The notes: generated by a model not told the origin, from the sequence alone. 36,004 nucleotides of DNA from Myxococcota bacterium (GCA_018813065.1 JAHJCH010000085.1:1-36004), one strand, 5' to 3'. Positions 7,862 to 17,548 are shown, counted from the stretch's first letter. Made by a program: numbers and translations.

Positions 7862-9253
7862 CTAGAGCACGAAGGCCAGGAAGATCCGCCCGCGCCCGCG
7901 CTGCACCAAGAGGCGCACGAGATCGCCCTCCTTGAGCCGAGACAAGGCCGCGCGCAGCGCCTGGGGCGTCTCCACCGCCACGCCGTTGCAGCTCAAGATG
8001 ACGTCGCCGGCCTCTAGGCCCTCCCGCGCGGCGAGGCCGTCAGGCTCAAGGGCCTCGATCTTCACTCCTCTGCGCCCAGAGATCTCCGTCGATGACAGCC
8101 GCGCCCCCAAGCGACCCTCCGCGTCGGCCTCGTCGCCGCCGCTGCCCGGCATCCGCCCCAGCTTCACCTTGATCTCACGCTCAACCTTGTCCCTCAGCAG
8201 CTTGAGGATCACCGACTTGCCCACCCCCGCTGTGCTCGCCAGCCAAGGCAGCGTGTCATGCTCGTCGATGGCTCGACCATCAAACTCAAGGATGATGTCG
8301 CCCGCCTTGATCCCCGCCGTCGCCGCAGGCCCGCCCTCGACCACGTCCGCCACCAACGCGCCTCGGGGTCGATCCAGGCCAAACGCCTTGGCCAAGGCGG
8401 GCGTCACCGCTTGAATCTGCACGCCAATCCAAGAGCGCGCTACGGCGCCGTCCTTGGCCAGCCCAGGGAGGATCTGCTTGACCATGTTGATGGGGATGGC
8501 GAAGCCGATGCCCTGCCCACGCGCGCTGATGGCCGTGTTGATCCCCACCACCTCACCACGGATGTTGAACAGCGGACCGCCGCTGTTGCCCGGGTTGATG
8601 CTGGCGTCGGTCTGGATAAAGTCCGAGTAGCGCAAGTCGCCGCTGGGGCGGATCTCTTTGCGGCCCTTGGCGCTGACGATCCCCGCCGTCACCGTGTGAT
8701 CAAGGCCCAGCGGGTTGCCAATCGCCACCACCCAGGCGCCGATCTTGAGCGCGTCGCTGTCGCCCAGATGGGCGATGGGCAGCGTCTCTTGGCCCGGATC
8801 GATCTTGATGAGCGCGACATCCGTGGCGGGATCTTGCCCAATGAGCTTGCCCTCAAAGCTGCGGCCATCGAGGAGATCGACCTTGATCTTGCGCGCGCCG
8901 TCGATGACGTGGTGGTTGGTCAAGATGTAGCCATCGGCGCGGATGATAAACCCCGAGCCTGAGCCGACACGCCTGGGCATTTGTCTGGGCGTACTCATGC
9001 CAAAGCGACGATGACCAAAGAACGGGTGGGAGAAGAAGAGATCCTCCTCAGGCAAGGCCATGACGCTCTCGCTGGAGATGGCCACCACGGCGGGGCTGGC
9101 CCGCTGCGCCAACGCCGAGAAGGCGCCGAAGGTGAGGGGGCTCTCATCGGTGATCTGCGTGGTTGGCCCCTCGGTCCACAGCGCCTCAGCGGAGGCGGTC
9201 AGTGGAAAGAGGATGGCGAGGAGAAGAATCGCGAGGAGAAGAATCGCGCGCAT
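7862..9253 (-). CDS. Periplasmic serine protease, DegP/HtrA family, two PDZ domains
   Basis: Signal peptide; catalytic contexts TNHHVIDGA, DVALIKID, NPGNSGGPLFN; two PDZ-like regions. Confidence 0.95.
   Translation of the reverse strand: MRAILLLAILLLAILFPLTASAEALWTEGPTTQITDESPLTFGAFSALAQRASPAVVAISSESVMALPEEDLFFSHPFFGHRRFGMSTPRQMPRRVGSGSGFIIRADGYILTNHHVIDGARKIKVDLLDGRSFEGKLIGQDPATDVALIKIDPGQETLPIAHLGDSDALKIGAWVVAIGNPLGLDHTVTAGIVSAKGRKEIRPSGDLRYSDFIQTDASINPGNSGGPLFNIRGEVVGINTAISARGQGIGFAIPINMVKQILPGLAKDGAVARSWIGVQIQAVTPALAKAFGLDRPRGALVADVVEGGPAATAGIKAGDIILEFDGRAIDEHDTLPWLASTAGVGKSVILKLLRDKVEREIKVKLGRMPGSGGDEADAEGRLGARLSSTEISGRRGVKIEALEPDGLAAREGLEAGDVILSCNGVAVETPQALRAALSRLKEGDLVRLLVQRGRGRIFLAFVL
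9216..9245. repeat. Perfect tandem duplication of 15 bp (GCGAGGAGAAGAATC x2) in the htrA signal-peptide region
   Basis: Read directly; encodes ILLLA-ILLLA on the minus strand. Confidence 0.85.
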
Positions 9254-9325
9254 CGCTCACTCCGGTTGATGGGTCCGAGGCCGCTAACCAGGGACCCCAC
9301 GGCGCTATTCGCGGCGCGGATTTTT

Positions 9326-12300
9326 TTAGCTTTGCGCGCTGAAGCGGCGGATCTCCTCCGCCTCATCATGGATGAACGTCGCCTCCTCTTCGCCGCGCAG
9401 CGCGCGCGTGTCTGTGCCCAGGCGGCTCATCTCGTAGAGGATGTGCGCGCAGTCGCTGAAGAAGCTGGGGTGGCTGGGGACGCCTCGGGCCTTGCCCGCC
9501 AGCTTGGGGACCAGATCGATCTTGAGGGCATGGATCAACGCCGCGCGATCCAAGCTGCGCAGATCCACCGGGTAGGCCCCCAGCGTGGCGCGGGCGTGGC
9601 GATGCAGCCCGCCAATAAAGCGCTCGCCCTCCTCCTTCATCTGAATCTCGGCGATGTGAGCGAAGCCCAGCTGGCATAGCTCGGGGTCTTGCAGCGCCGC
9701 CTCCGCCTCAGAGCACTTAAAGCGCGCCCCGATCAGCTCGCCTTGGGCGTTGACCGCCTTGTGCTTGGGCAGCCAGCCCCGCGCGTCCATCTTGGGCCAG
9801 TTGATATCCGGGCTGAGCGCGTCGAGATCGATGCGCGCCGGGCCGTAGCGCGTCGGCGCCTCGCTGGCGGCCTCTAAATTCAACTCCAAAACCTCGGCCA
9901 CGCGCTTTAAGCCAGCCTCGCGCAGCGGGGATTCGGCCCAGTGCTTGTCGGCGTAGCCCTCCGCGTGCTCCACCACAAAGGCGAAGGCGCGGTAGATCAT
10001 CAAAATGACGGGCTCCACGCCCCCCATGAGGTCCGCCATGGCGCTCAAGACGTCGTTGATCTGGGGGAGCCCGCGCGTGGCCTCTTCTTTACGCAATGCT
10101 TCGAGGGTGCGTCGCCCCAAGAGCCCCGCTTTTTGCAGCCGAAGGAAGGCGCGCATCGGCCATAACGCGCTGTGTTCATTGATAAATCTCAGCGCGCTGG
10201 GGTTGAGCTGGCCCGACGGCAGGTGCGCGTCGCGGGGCGGCGTCCAGGTGGTGATGTTGGCCTTTAAAATACGCCGCAAGTGCAGCCGATCATCGGCTAA
10301 GGCGGGGGCTGGGGTGTAGGCGCGCGTGGGCGTCACCGCCTCCAGGCTCAAGATCCCAAAATGATCATGCGTCAGCGGCGCGATCACCGCGCTGGGGCGG
10401 CCTGGCGTGGGGCGATCCGCGTCGTCCATCAGCCCCTCATCGGGGATCTCACCCAAGACCTCATCGAGCCGCGTCAGGACCGCGCCGAGATCCTCGATGA
10501 AGGCGCTCAAGGCGGCCTCATCAAGCGCGCTCATCCAGCGGTTGAGCGCCTCGGTGAAGCCCTCGGCGGTGACGGGGGCGCTGAGATCCCAGTGATCGAC
10601 GTGGGCGCCGAAGATAAAGCGCAGCTGGGCCTCGCTCAGCGGCGCCGACACCTCCAAGGCGCGCGGCGCGGCGTAGTCACGCGAGGCGGCGCGCAGGGTC
10701 TGGGGTGGATAGCCCGCCAGCTCAACGCTCAGCCGAAGGAGCGCGGCGAGGCGCTTGATGCCCTCCACGCCGCCACGCCCATCCTCATGCTTGTCGGATA
10801 AGATCCCACGGGCGATGTTGCGGCAGCACCACATAAACAAGCCACGCGCGGTCGCCTCCACGTCCAAGGACTCCGCCCCCACGGCCTTGGCCAGCAGGCT
10901 GGTGGTGCAGCCTGAGCTGCGCAGGCTGGCCGCCTCGCCCGATGTGGCCAGGCTCTTCTCCCAGACGACGCTGAGGGGCAGGCGCGGCGCCGCCTCGTCG
11001 AGCACCGAGGTGCCCTCGACATAGGGGTAGCTCCAGAGGCGATCAAAGAGCGCGGTGGTGCGCAGCAGGGCGTGGGCCTGGGCGCGGCGCTGGTGCTCCT
11101 CGGCCCCGTCCTGGTCGCCTGGGCGCCCCAAGACCGAGGCCAACGCGCCTGGGATGGCTTCGGCCATGGGCGCTTCAAAGGCTGAGGTGCCCGTGCAGAG
11201 CCAGCCGATGGCCTTCTCCAGCTTGCGGATCTTGGCGGGGGTGGCCGGGCCAAGGAGCGCAGGGATCACCGCGTTGTAGACGCCCCGGCCCGTGGAGAAG
11301 GGGCTGGGCATTTGCCCCAGCGGCCCCCACATCAGATCCCGCGCCGCGTCAAGGGCGATGAAGGGCTCCAAGGCGACATCCACGCGGTCTACGTTTTGTC
11401 CGCCCGCCGCCACGTTGCCCGAGGTGATGTCGCTGCGATCCGCGACGAAGGGTAGCCCCGCCAGCCCCTCATGCAGCGGCGCTTGGGAGATGGGGCAGCG
11501 CGCGTCGAGCCAGATCGCGGGCGCCTCAAAGGGCACATGGTCTTGGGGATCGGCGGCGCGATCTCGCGCGTCATGGCGATCTCGGGCGCGGGCGAGCAGC
11601 TTCTCGATGTGGCGATCCACCGAGCGGGTTTGCCCATCTTCACGGGACTTCTTGCTGCGGATGCGCGTCGAGAGGTGCTGCATCGCCCCGCCCACGTCCT
11701 CCTGGGTCGCCTCCAGCTTGGACTTGATCTCGTCCATGGCGGGCTTGAGCCAGACCGTCCAGTGATCGGGGTGGGCGCGCATATAGTCCAGCTCGCGCTC
11801 TAGCATTTGCTGATCAAGTGCGCTGCGGGTGTCTCGCAGCTGGCGCTTGAGCGCGCGGCGCGCTTGGTTGAGCGTGTTCATCCGCCCACTCAGCGCGCGT
11901 AGGCTTAGATCTGAGCGACGCGCCGCGTCGATCTGGCGCATATTCTCGTCCAGGCGCGCCTTGATCCGGTCCAGCTGGGCTTTCTCTTCAGGCAACGCGG
12001 TCAGCTCGGCGAGGCGCGCGTCACGCACCCCCAAGAGGGCCTCCAGCTGGGCGAGCACTTCGTTGAGCGATCCTCGCGCGCTGTCTCGGAGGTAGGGGTT
12101 GTCGTCGAAGCAGCGGGCGACGAGCGCGAACATCTCACGCGCGTCTTCTTCAATGCGCACCGGCTGGGCCTCGATCCGCACCTCCGCCTGCATCAGCAGC
12201 TCGCGCCCCCCCGGCTGGGGGACATGGCGCTTGATCGTGATCGCCTCAGGGGGCGTGACGCCCTCGGGCCAGTAGATCCGTAAGACCTCGCTCTCCAAGG

Positions 12301-13666
12301 CCCAGAAGGGCGTGGAGGGTCGCAGCGTGATGTGCTCGCCGCCCTCCGACTCGCCTACGTCCACGTCCTTGGCGCGGAAGTCTTGGAGCTTGAGCACGCC
12401 CTCGTCGGCCTGGACCGTGGAGAAGAGGATGCGGGCGGTGAACGCGTCGGGGTCGCCGGTGAAGAAGAACAGCGCATCCGGGCTGCCATAGCTGCCCACC
12501 AAGACGTTGACGGCGAGGCGGCAGCGGCAGCGGCTGGTCAGCCGCAGCATCTCGGCGCGGATGGCCTCCTTGGGCGCGTCGCCGTCAAAGCCGCCGTCGG
12601 AGGTGCTGATCACGGAGAGCTCAATGGTGTCGTCTCGGGCGTCGAGGCGATCGGCCAGCCAGCTCAGAAAGATGGGGTGGCTCTTGGGGCAGGTCGAGCC
12701 GTGCGTGTCGCGCTTTTTTAAGTAATCGCGGGCCTCTTTGATGATCGTTTTGGCGTTTTTGTGTGGGTGTACCTCAATCTTTAGCCCTTTTGGTGGGTCT
12801 TTGAACAGCTCGGCTGTGGATAATGTGGTGTAGATTGAGTAGAGGCTGTCGCTGCCAAAGCCGTGGAGGATAATTGCGTCGAAATGGTCATCTAACAGGG
12901 GCGTTACGCGATTAAAGGCCTCGGCGTTGGTCTTGATCTCACCATACATGCTGCCCGATTCATCGTGGTTGAGCAAACACAGCCGCTTAACCGCCTGCAC
13001 CTCCTGTGAGGTCCACTCCAAGCCCGAGATCAGCCGTTGGCCAAGCCGCAGGGCGCTGAGCGGATCGCTGGGGGCCTCCAAGGCGTTGAACTCAGGCTGG
13101 CCGAACGGCGCGATGTGGCGGATCTCAAAGGGGCCGTCTCCTCGGCGGCTGATCAAGGCGACTTGGCCCACCTCGAACTCGATGGGCGCCCACTTCGCTT
13201 GCCAAGCGGCCATCAGCTGAGGCGTCTCGGCGCGGTTGAGTGACTGGCCGACGGTGAGGTGCGGCTGGTAGCCGTGGATCTCGTCGCCGCGCCGCACCAG
13301 CTCGTCGCACTGAGGGAAGGCCGCTTGGAGGATCGCCTGAAGCCGGTGGATTTGCTGGGCGTGCGGGGCCGTCAGCGGCTCAAGCCAGATCGTCTCGCTC
13401 TTGCCGTGATCAAAGCGCTTAAAGGCGTTGAGGCTCAGCGTGAAGGGCTCAAATTCCGCCAGCGCCCGTGAGATCACGTCGGCGGCCTCGGCGAAGTGCG
13501 CCTCGGGCAGGAAGCCGTAGAGGAGGTTGATGTGCGGCATCCAGCGGGCGTAGCTCTTGTCATGCGCCGCGCGGATGGCTTGGATCGGCGCGGAGAGGTC
13601 CTGTGGAGGGATGATCACCACCGCGCTGCGGTTGACGGGGCCGAGCCCCTGGCAGAGTCGCTTCAT
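9326..13666 (-). CDS. 1446-aa multidomain protein: N-terminal 2H phosphoesterase (2'-5' RNA ligase-like) domain, vWA domain, coiled coil, long uncharacterised C-terminus
   Basis: Two His motifs (RWMPHINLLYGF and YQPHLTVGQ), then a MIDAS-like DESGSM in LCLLNHDESGSMYG, then a charged helical segment (about aa 530-700); SD-like gaggagg upstream of ATG. Confidence 0.8.
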   Translation of the reverse strand: MKRLCQGLGPVNRSAVVIIPPQDLSAPIQAIRAAHDKSYARWMPHINLLYGFLPEAHFAEAADVISRALAEFEPFTLSLNAFKRFDHGKSETIWLEPLTAPHAQQIHRLQAILQAAFPQCDELVRRGDEIHGYQPHLTVGQSLNRAETPQLMAAWQAKWAPIEFEVGQVALISRRGDGPFEIRHIAPFGQPEFNALEAPSDPLSALRLGQRLISGLEWTSQEVQAVKRLCLLNHDESGSMYGEIKTNAEAFNRVTPLLDDHFDAIILHGFGSDSLYSIYTTLSTAELFKDPPKGLKIEVHPHKNAKTIIKEARDYLKKRDTHGSTCPKSHPIFLSWLADRLDARDDTIELSVISTSDGGFDGDAPKEAIRAEMLRLTSRCRCRLAVNVLVGSYGSPDALFFFTGDPDAFTARILFSTVQADEGVLKLQDFRAKDVDVGESEGGEHITLRPSTPFWALESEVLRIYWPEGVTPPEAITIKRHVPQPGGRELLMQAEVRIEAQPVRIEEDAREMFALVARCFDDNPYLRDSARGSLNEVLAQLEALLGVRDARLAELTALPEEKAQLDRIKARLDENMRQIDAARRSDLSLRALSGRMNTLNQARRALKRQLRDTRSALDQQMLERELDYMRAHPDHWTVWLKPAMDEIKSKLEATQEDVGGAMQHLSTRIRSKKSREDGQTRSVDRHIEKLLARARDRHDARDRAADPQDHVPFEAPAIWLDARCPISQAPLHEGLAGLPFVADRSDITSGNVAAGGQNVDRVDVALEPFIALDAARDLMWGPLGQMPSPFSTGRGVYNAVIPALLGPATPAKIRKLEKAIGWLCTGTSAFEAPMAEAIPGALASVLGRPGDQDGAEEHQRRAQAHALLRTTALFDRLWSYPYVEGTSVLDEAAPRLPLSVVWEKSLATSGEAASLRSSGCTTSLLAKAVGAESLDVEATARGLFMWCCRNIARGILSDKHEDGRGGVEGIKRLAALLRLSVELAGYPPQTLRAASRDYAAPRALEVSAPLSEAQLRFIFGAHVDHWDLSAPVTAEGFTEALNRWMSALDEAALSAFIEDLGAVLTRLDEVLGEIPDEGLMDDADRPTPGRPSAVIAPLTHDHFGILSLEAVTPTRAYTPAPALADDRLHLRRILKANITTWTPPRDAHLPSGQLNPSALRFINEHSALWPMRAFLRLQKAGLLGRRTLEALRKEEATRGLPQINDVLSAMADLMGGVEPVILMIYRAFAFVVEHAEGYADKHWAESPLREAGLKRVAEVLELNLEAASEAPTRYGPARIDLDALSPDINWPKMDARGWLPKHKAVNAQGELIGARFKCSEAEAALQDPELCQLGFAHIAEIQMKEEGERFIGGLHRHARATLGAYPVDLRSLDRAALIHALKIDLVPKLAGKARGVPSHPSFFSDCAHILYEMSRLGTDTRALRGEEEATFIHDEAEEIRRFSAQS

Positions 13667-13791
13667 TCGTTCCTCCTCTTCGCTGGGGTCCGCTCAGTAG
13701 AAGTCATCCGACCGAAGGTGAGAAGGGGAAATCGCCACGCGGGGAGAGGGCGCTTTAAGGATGCGTGTTTTTGGTGTAGATCCTTAAACCC

Positions 13792-14700
13792 ATGAACACA
13801 CAGTCGCTCCCCGCTTTAGATGGCCGCGTGTGCTTGATCACAGGCGGCACCTCCGGCCTCGGCGAAGCCACCGCCGTGGGCCTCGTCAAGCTCGGGGCTG
13901 AGGTCTATATCCACGGACCCGATGAGGCCAGCTGCGTCGCCGCCCAAGGCCGCATCCGCGCCGCCACGGGCCGCGACGTGGGCCTCTTTGACGCCGATCT
14001 CAGCGATCTCGATGAGGTCCGCGCCTTGGCGCGTGAGATCAACGCGCGCCTCCCCAAGCTGCATATCCTGATTCACAACGCCGGGGTCCTCCATAGCCGT
14101 CATGGGTTGAGCGCCCAAGGCTATGAGCGGACCCTCGCGGTGAACTATCTGGCCCCATATCTCCTCACACGGCTGCTCTTGCAGCGCCTCCAAGAGAGCG
14201 GCACGGCCCGGATCATCAACGTGATCTCCGAGGCGAGCTATCGCCGCGCTGCTTTGGATCTCGCCGCGCTCGATCCACACACACAAGCAGATCCGCGACG
14301 CTTTAAGGGTTGGCTCGCTTATCGTCGCTCCAAGGTGGCCCTGCTCCTCTTCAGCCGCGCCTTGGCGCGGCGGCTGGAGGCCGATGGCACCGGCTTGACC
14401 GTCAACTGCGTCGATCCCGGCCCCATCCGCACCCGCTTTGTCTCGCGCAGCGAGGGCCTCATCGGCCTCTACCTCAAGCTCCTGCGCCTCCTCGCCGATC
14501 CCCCCGAGCGCGCCGCCGACGCCCTCCTCTACCTGGCCGCCTGCGGTCAAATCGCCAACACCACCGGCGCGCTGTTCGTGCAGCGTCGCCCCCGCCGCGC
14601 CTCGAAGATCGCCGATGATGAGCTGCTGAGCCAGAAGCTCTGGGCGCTCTCCGAGGCCCTGTGCGGCCTTGAGGATGAGGCCCTGGCCGACGCCTCCTGA
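13792..14700 (+). CDS. Short-chain dehydrogenase/reductase
   Basis: VCLITGGTSGLGEATA cofactor motif, HNAGVLHS, active-site YRRSK. Confidence 0.93.
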   Translation: MNTQSLPALDGRVCLITGGTSGLGEATAVGLVKLGAEVYIHGPDEASCVAAQGRIRAATGRDVGLFDADLSDLDEVRALAREINARLPKLHILIHNAGVLHSRHGLSAQGYERTLAVNYLAPYLLTRLLLQRLQESGTARIINVISEASYRRAALDLAALDPHTQADPRRFKGWLAYRRSKVALLLFSRALARRLEADGTGLTVNCVDPGPIRTRFVSRSEGLIGLYLKLLRLLADPPERAADALLYLAACGQIANTTGALFVQRRPRRASKIADDELLSQKLWALSEALCGLEDEALADAS

Positions 14701-14775
14701 AGCCCGCGCACCCTAAAATCCGCGCAAATGTTCATAAAAGCATCCACCTGAGCCCACCTCATCGTTGGTGAAGGC

Positions 14776-14792
14776 GGCGCCACGGTGGCGCC
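14776..14792. promoter_or_regulatory. 17-bp perfect palindrome GGCGCCAC-G-GTGGCGCC upstream of tetR (candidate operator or hairpin)
   Basis: 8-bp perfect inverted repeat with 1-nt centre between SDR and TetR genes. Confidence 0.35.
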
Positions 14793-14915
14793 ATACGAGG
14801 TGGCCCAGAGGCCCCGTTGGTGCCAACTAAACCGCTCAAGATTCTCGAATCCGCTACGGCTTTGAGAGGCGCCTTGGTATAAATCCAACATTCTTTTTAT
14901 TTCCGGGAGAGGATC

Positions 14916-15533
14916 ATGGGTCGACTCGCGGGGACCAAGCCCGAAGAGACAAGAGAGCGCATCCTTGAGGCCGCCACGCGGGTCTTCGCCGATCGCGGCT
15001 TTGGCGGCGCGCGCGTGCGGCAGATCGCCAATGAGGCGAACGTCAATGTCGCCACGCTGAGCTATCACTTCGGTGATAAGAAGGGGCTCTATAGCGCGGT
15101 CGTCGAGCAGCTCCTGGATTTTGACATCGAGGTGCAGATCGGCCCTCAAGACACCGAGGAGGTGTGGATCGGGCGGATGATCCGCGTGACTTGGCGCTGG
15201 CTTGAGGATCACCGCGAGGGCGCCCGGCTCTTGCTGCGTCATGTCCTCGACGCGGGGCACCTGGAGATGGAGCACGCCGGGGATTGGTTGGCGCCGCTGA
15301 CGGGTCACTTCGCCAAAAATACTGGGATGGACGTTGAAGAGTCTCGGCTCGCTCTGCGCTCTTTAAGCATCTTGTTGACTCGTTATATTATTATTGATGA
15401 TGTTGAGCGTATGCGCTTGACAGGTTGTATTCATCCTGATCAGGCAAAAGAGAAGCTGATATTTCACCTCGTTAATATTACTCGCCGCTGTATGATGTAT
15501 CGAAAGTCAATTGAGGATCATCTCTCTGCTTAA
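14916..15533 (+). CDS. TetR/AcrR-family transcriptional regulator
   Basis: RERILEAATRVFADRGFGGARVRQIANEANVNVATLSYHFGDKKGLYSAVV is a TetR HTH. Confidence 0.95.
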   Translation: MGRLAGTKPEETRERILEAATRVFADRGFGGARVRQIANEANVNVATLSYHFGDKKGLYSAVVEQLLDFDIEVQIGPQDTEEVWIGRMIRVTWRWLEDHREGARLLLRHVLDAGHLEMEHAGDWLAPLTGHFAKNTGMDVEESRLALRSLSILLTRYIIIDDVERMRLTGCIHPDQAKEKLIFHLVNITRRCMMYRKSIEDHLSA

Positions 15534-15551
15534 TATGGCACGCTGCGATGA

Positions 15552-15616
15552 GATCTGCGCAGAGGGCGAGGGCTAAGCCCTCGACATCTCGCAGATCCAG
15601 CCCCCCTGGAGGGGGG
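15552..15616. repeat. Nested inverted repeats between convergent tetR and OmpA genes
   Basis: Outer GATCTGCG (15552-15559)/CGCAGATC (15590-15597); inner CGAGGGCT (15567-15574)/AGCCCTCG (15576-15583); adjacent CCCCCC-TGGA-GGGGGG (15601-15616). Confidence 0.7.
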
Positions 15617-15721
15617 ATTGGGGGGTGCAAGATGCTATATATGGCAGATTGATTTAATTTTAAATTTTATGGTGGGTTGAGCGACGCTGGGAGCGTGTCT
15701 AAAGGCGGGTGTCTGGCGGGG

Positions 15722-17479
15722 CTATTGGTCGAGGATGGTGAACTCAACGCGGCGGTTATTCGCGCGGCCCGCGGCGGTCTTGTTGTCGTCGATCGGCACG
15801 GTCTCACCGTAGCCTTCAAACTCAAGGCGCTCAGCCTCAACACCCTTGCTCATCAGGTACTTCATCACTGAATCCGCGCGGCCCTTGGAGAGCTTGAGGT
15901 TGTAGTTGTCGTTGCCTTGGCTGTCGGTGTGACCCTCGACGCGCACCTTCTTGATGTGCTTGTAGCTCTTAAGCACCTCGGCGACCTCGTTGAGCACCGC
16001 AAAGCTCTGACGCTTGATCGTGGTCTTGTTTGTATTGAAGAAGACCTTTTGTAAGATCTCAATCTTCTCCTTCGTCACCTTAACCAGCTTGAGCTTGGGG
16101 GACTGATCGGGGCAACCGTCCTCATCCTCAAAGCCATTGACCACCTCGGGGTCGTTGCGGCACTTGTCCTTGTCATCGAGGATGCCGTCCTTGTCATTAT
16201 CGGGATCGGGGCAGCCGTCTTCGTCCTCGAACTGGTCGATGTCTTCAGGATCAGTCGGGCACTTGTCTTGCGGGTCCTTTATGCCATCGCCGTCCGTGTC
16301 GGGGATCTCATCGGGGCAGCCATCCGTGTCCTTGTAGTTGTTCTTCGTCTCAGGCTGATCGGGGCACTGGTCGTCCACGTCGAGGAGGCCGTCCTGATCA
16401 TTATCGGGGTCGGGGCAGCCGTCCTCATCCTCAAACTTGTCGATGTCCTCCTTGTCCAAGGGGCAACGGTCATTGACGTCGAGGATCGTGTCTTGGTCGT
16501 TGTCCAGATCCGGGCAGCCATCGCTGTCCTCGAACTGGTCCTTGTCCTCGGGCTCATCGGGGCACTGATCCACGTCGTCGAGGATGCCATCCTTGTCGCG
16601 ATCGTAGTCACGCTTGTGCCAGGCCATGCCCAGGATGAGGCGGTAGACGGGGGAGCCATAGTCGGCGATGATGCCGGTGCCGCCGCCAATGGTGAAGACA
16701 GGGCCGGGGGTGGTGAAGAAGCGAAACCCAAGGAGGCCCTCAAGGGGGCTGGAGCGGCTGTCGCCGCGGATGTCGGTGATCGGCGCCGCGCCAAAGACCT
16801 CGGCCATCCCCTCGACCATCTTGGTGCCCAGGAGCACCTTGACGCCGGCGCCGTAGGTGATCTCGTGATCCAGCTCCAGGTTCTCGACCTTCTTCTTCTC
16901 GGGGCGGAAGCGCACGCCGCCGTTGGCCATAAAGCTGAAGCCAACGCCCCGCGCCTCAAGGATGAGCTTGGGGTTGACCGTGAGCTGATCGCTGCTGATG
17001 TACTTGTCCTTGTCGCCGGTGGGGATCGTCACCGGCGCGGCGATGGCGATGCCCACGCCAGGGCCCTCGCTGCCGGGCTCAAGGCCAAAGAGGCGCAGCT
17101 TGGGCAGGAAACGGATGTCCCCCAGCGCCACGCCGTCGTTGCCCGCCTCGTTGACCACGTCGCCAGAGACATAGACGAACGGTAAGCCCAGGCCCAACTC
17201 CAGCCGATCGGCGAGGCCTAAGACCAGCATCAGATCTGCGGAGCCCAAATGCTCCACATAGTTCTTGATCACCTTGTCATTCTCATCACGCACCACCAGC
17301 GGCTGGTTGGCGTAGCTGAGATAGAGGTGCGGGACAAATGTCAGGTGCTTGGCCACCTGCCCGCCCTCCACCGAGAGGAGGTTCCACGTCCCCACGGCGG
17401 GTTTGAAGTTCTGCATGTCCTGACCCAGCGCGGGCAAGGCGCCGAAAATCAGGGATAAAACGAGCAGGCCACGCGACAT
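15722..17479 (-). CDS. OmpA-family outer membrane protein with thrombospondin type-3 calcium-binding repeats
   Basis: Signal peptide, barrel-like N-terminus, repeated DxDxDGxxDxxDxCPxxPE, C-terminal OmpA domain (VRVEGHTDSQGNDNYNLKLSKGRADSVMKYL). Confidence 0.93.
   Translation of the reverse strand: MSRGLLVLSLIFGALPALGQDMQNFKPAVGTWNLLSVEGGQVAKHLTFVPHLYLSYANQPLVVRDENDKVIKNYVEHLGSADLMLVLGLADRLELGLGLPFVYVSGDVVNEAGNDGVALGDIRFLPKLRLFGLEPGSEGPGVGIAIAAPVTIPTGDKDKYISSDQLTVNPKLILEARGVGFSFMANGGVRFRPEKKKVENLELDHEITYGAGVKVLLGTKMVEGMAEVFGAAPITDIRGDSRSSPLEGLLGFRFFTTPGPVFTIGGGTGIIADYGSPVYRLILGMAWHKRDYDRDKDGILDDVDQCPDEPEDKDQFEDSDGCPDLDNDQDTILDVNDRCPLDKEDIDKFEDEDGCPDPDNDQDGLLDVDDQCPDQPETKNNYKDTDGCPDEIPDTDGDGIKDPQDKCPTDPEDIDQFEDEDGCPDPDNDKDGILDDKDKCRNDPEVVNGFEDEDGCPDQSPKLKLVKVTKEKIEILQKVFFNTNKTTIKRQSFAVLNEVAEVLKSYKHIKKVRVEGHTDSQGNDNYNLKLSKGRADSVMKYLMSKGVEAERLEFEGYGETVPIDDNKTAAGRANNRRVEFTILDQ
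16095..16606 (-). repeat. TSP type-3 repeat coding block
   Basis: Repeated EDEDGCPDPDNDxDGxLD units in the translation. Confidence 0.85.
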
Positions 17480-17548
17480 AAGCCACTCACAGCGTCTTGG
17501 GTTTAAAGCGGCGCGAAGTTACCCTAAGTCCGGGCTTGAGGGCAAAGA

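Noticed and set aside
16268-17185. 305-aa plus-strand ORF opposite the OmpA gene
   Set aside because: V/I/L-A repeats arise from reading TSP3 Asp codons in antisense.
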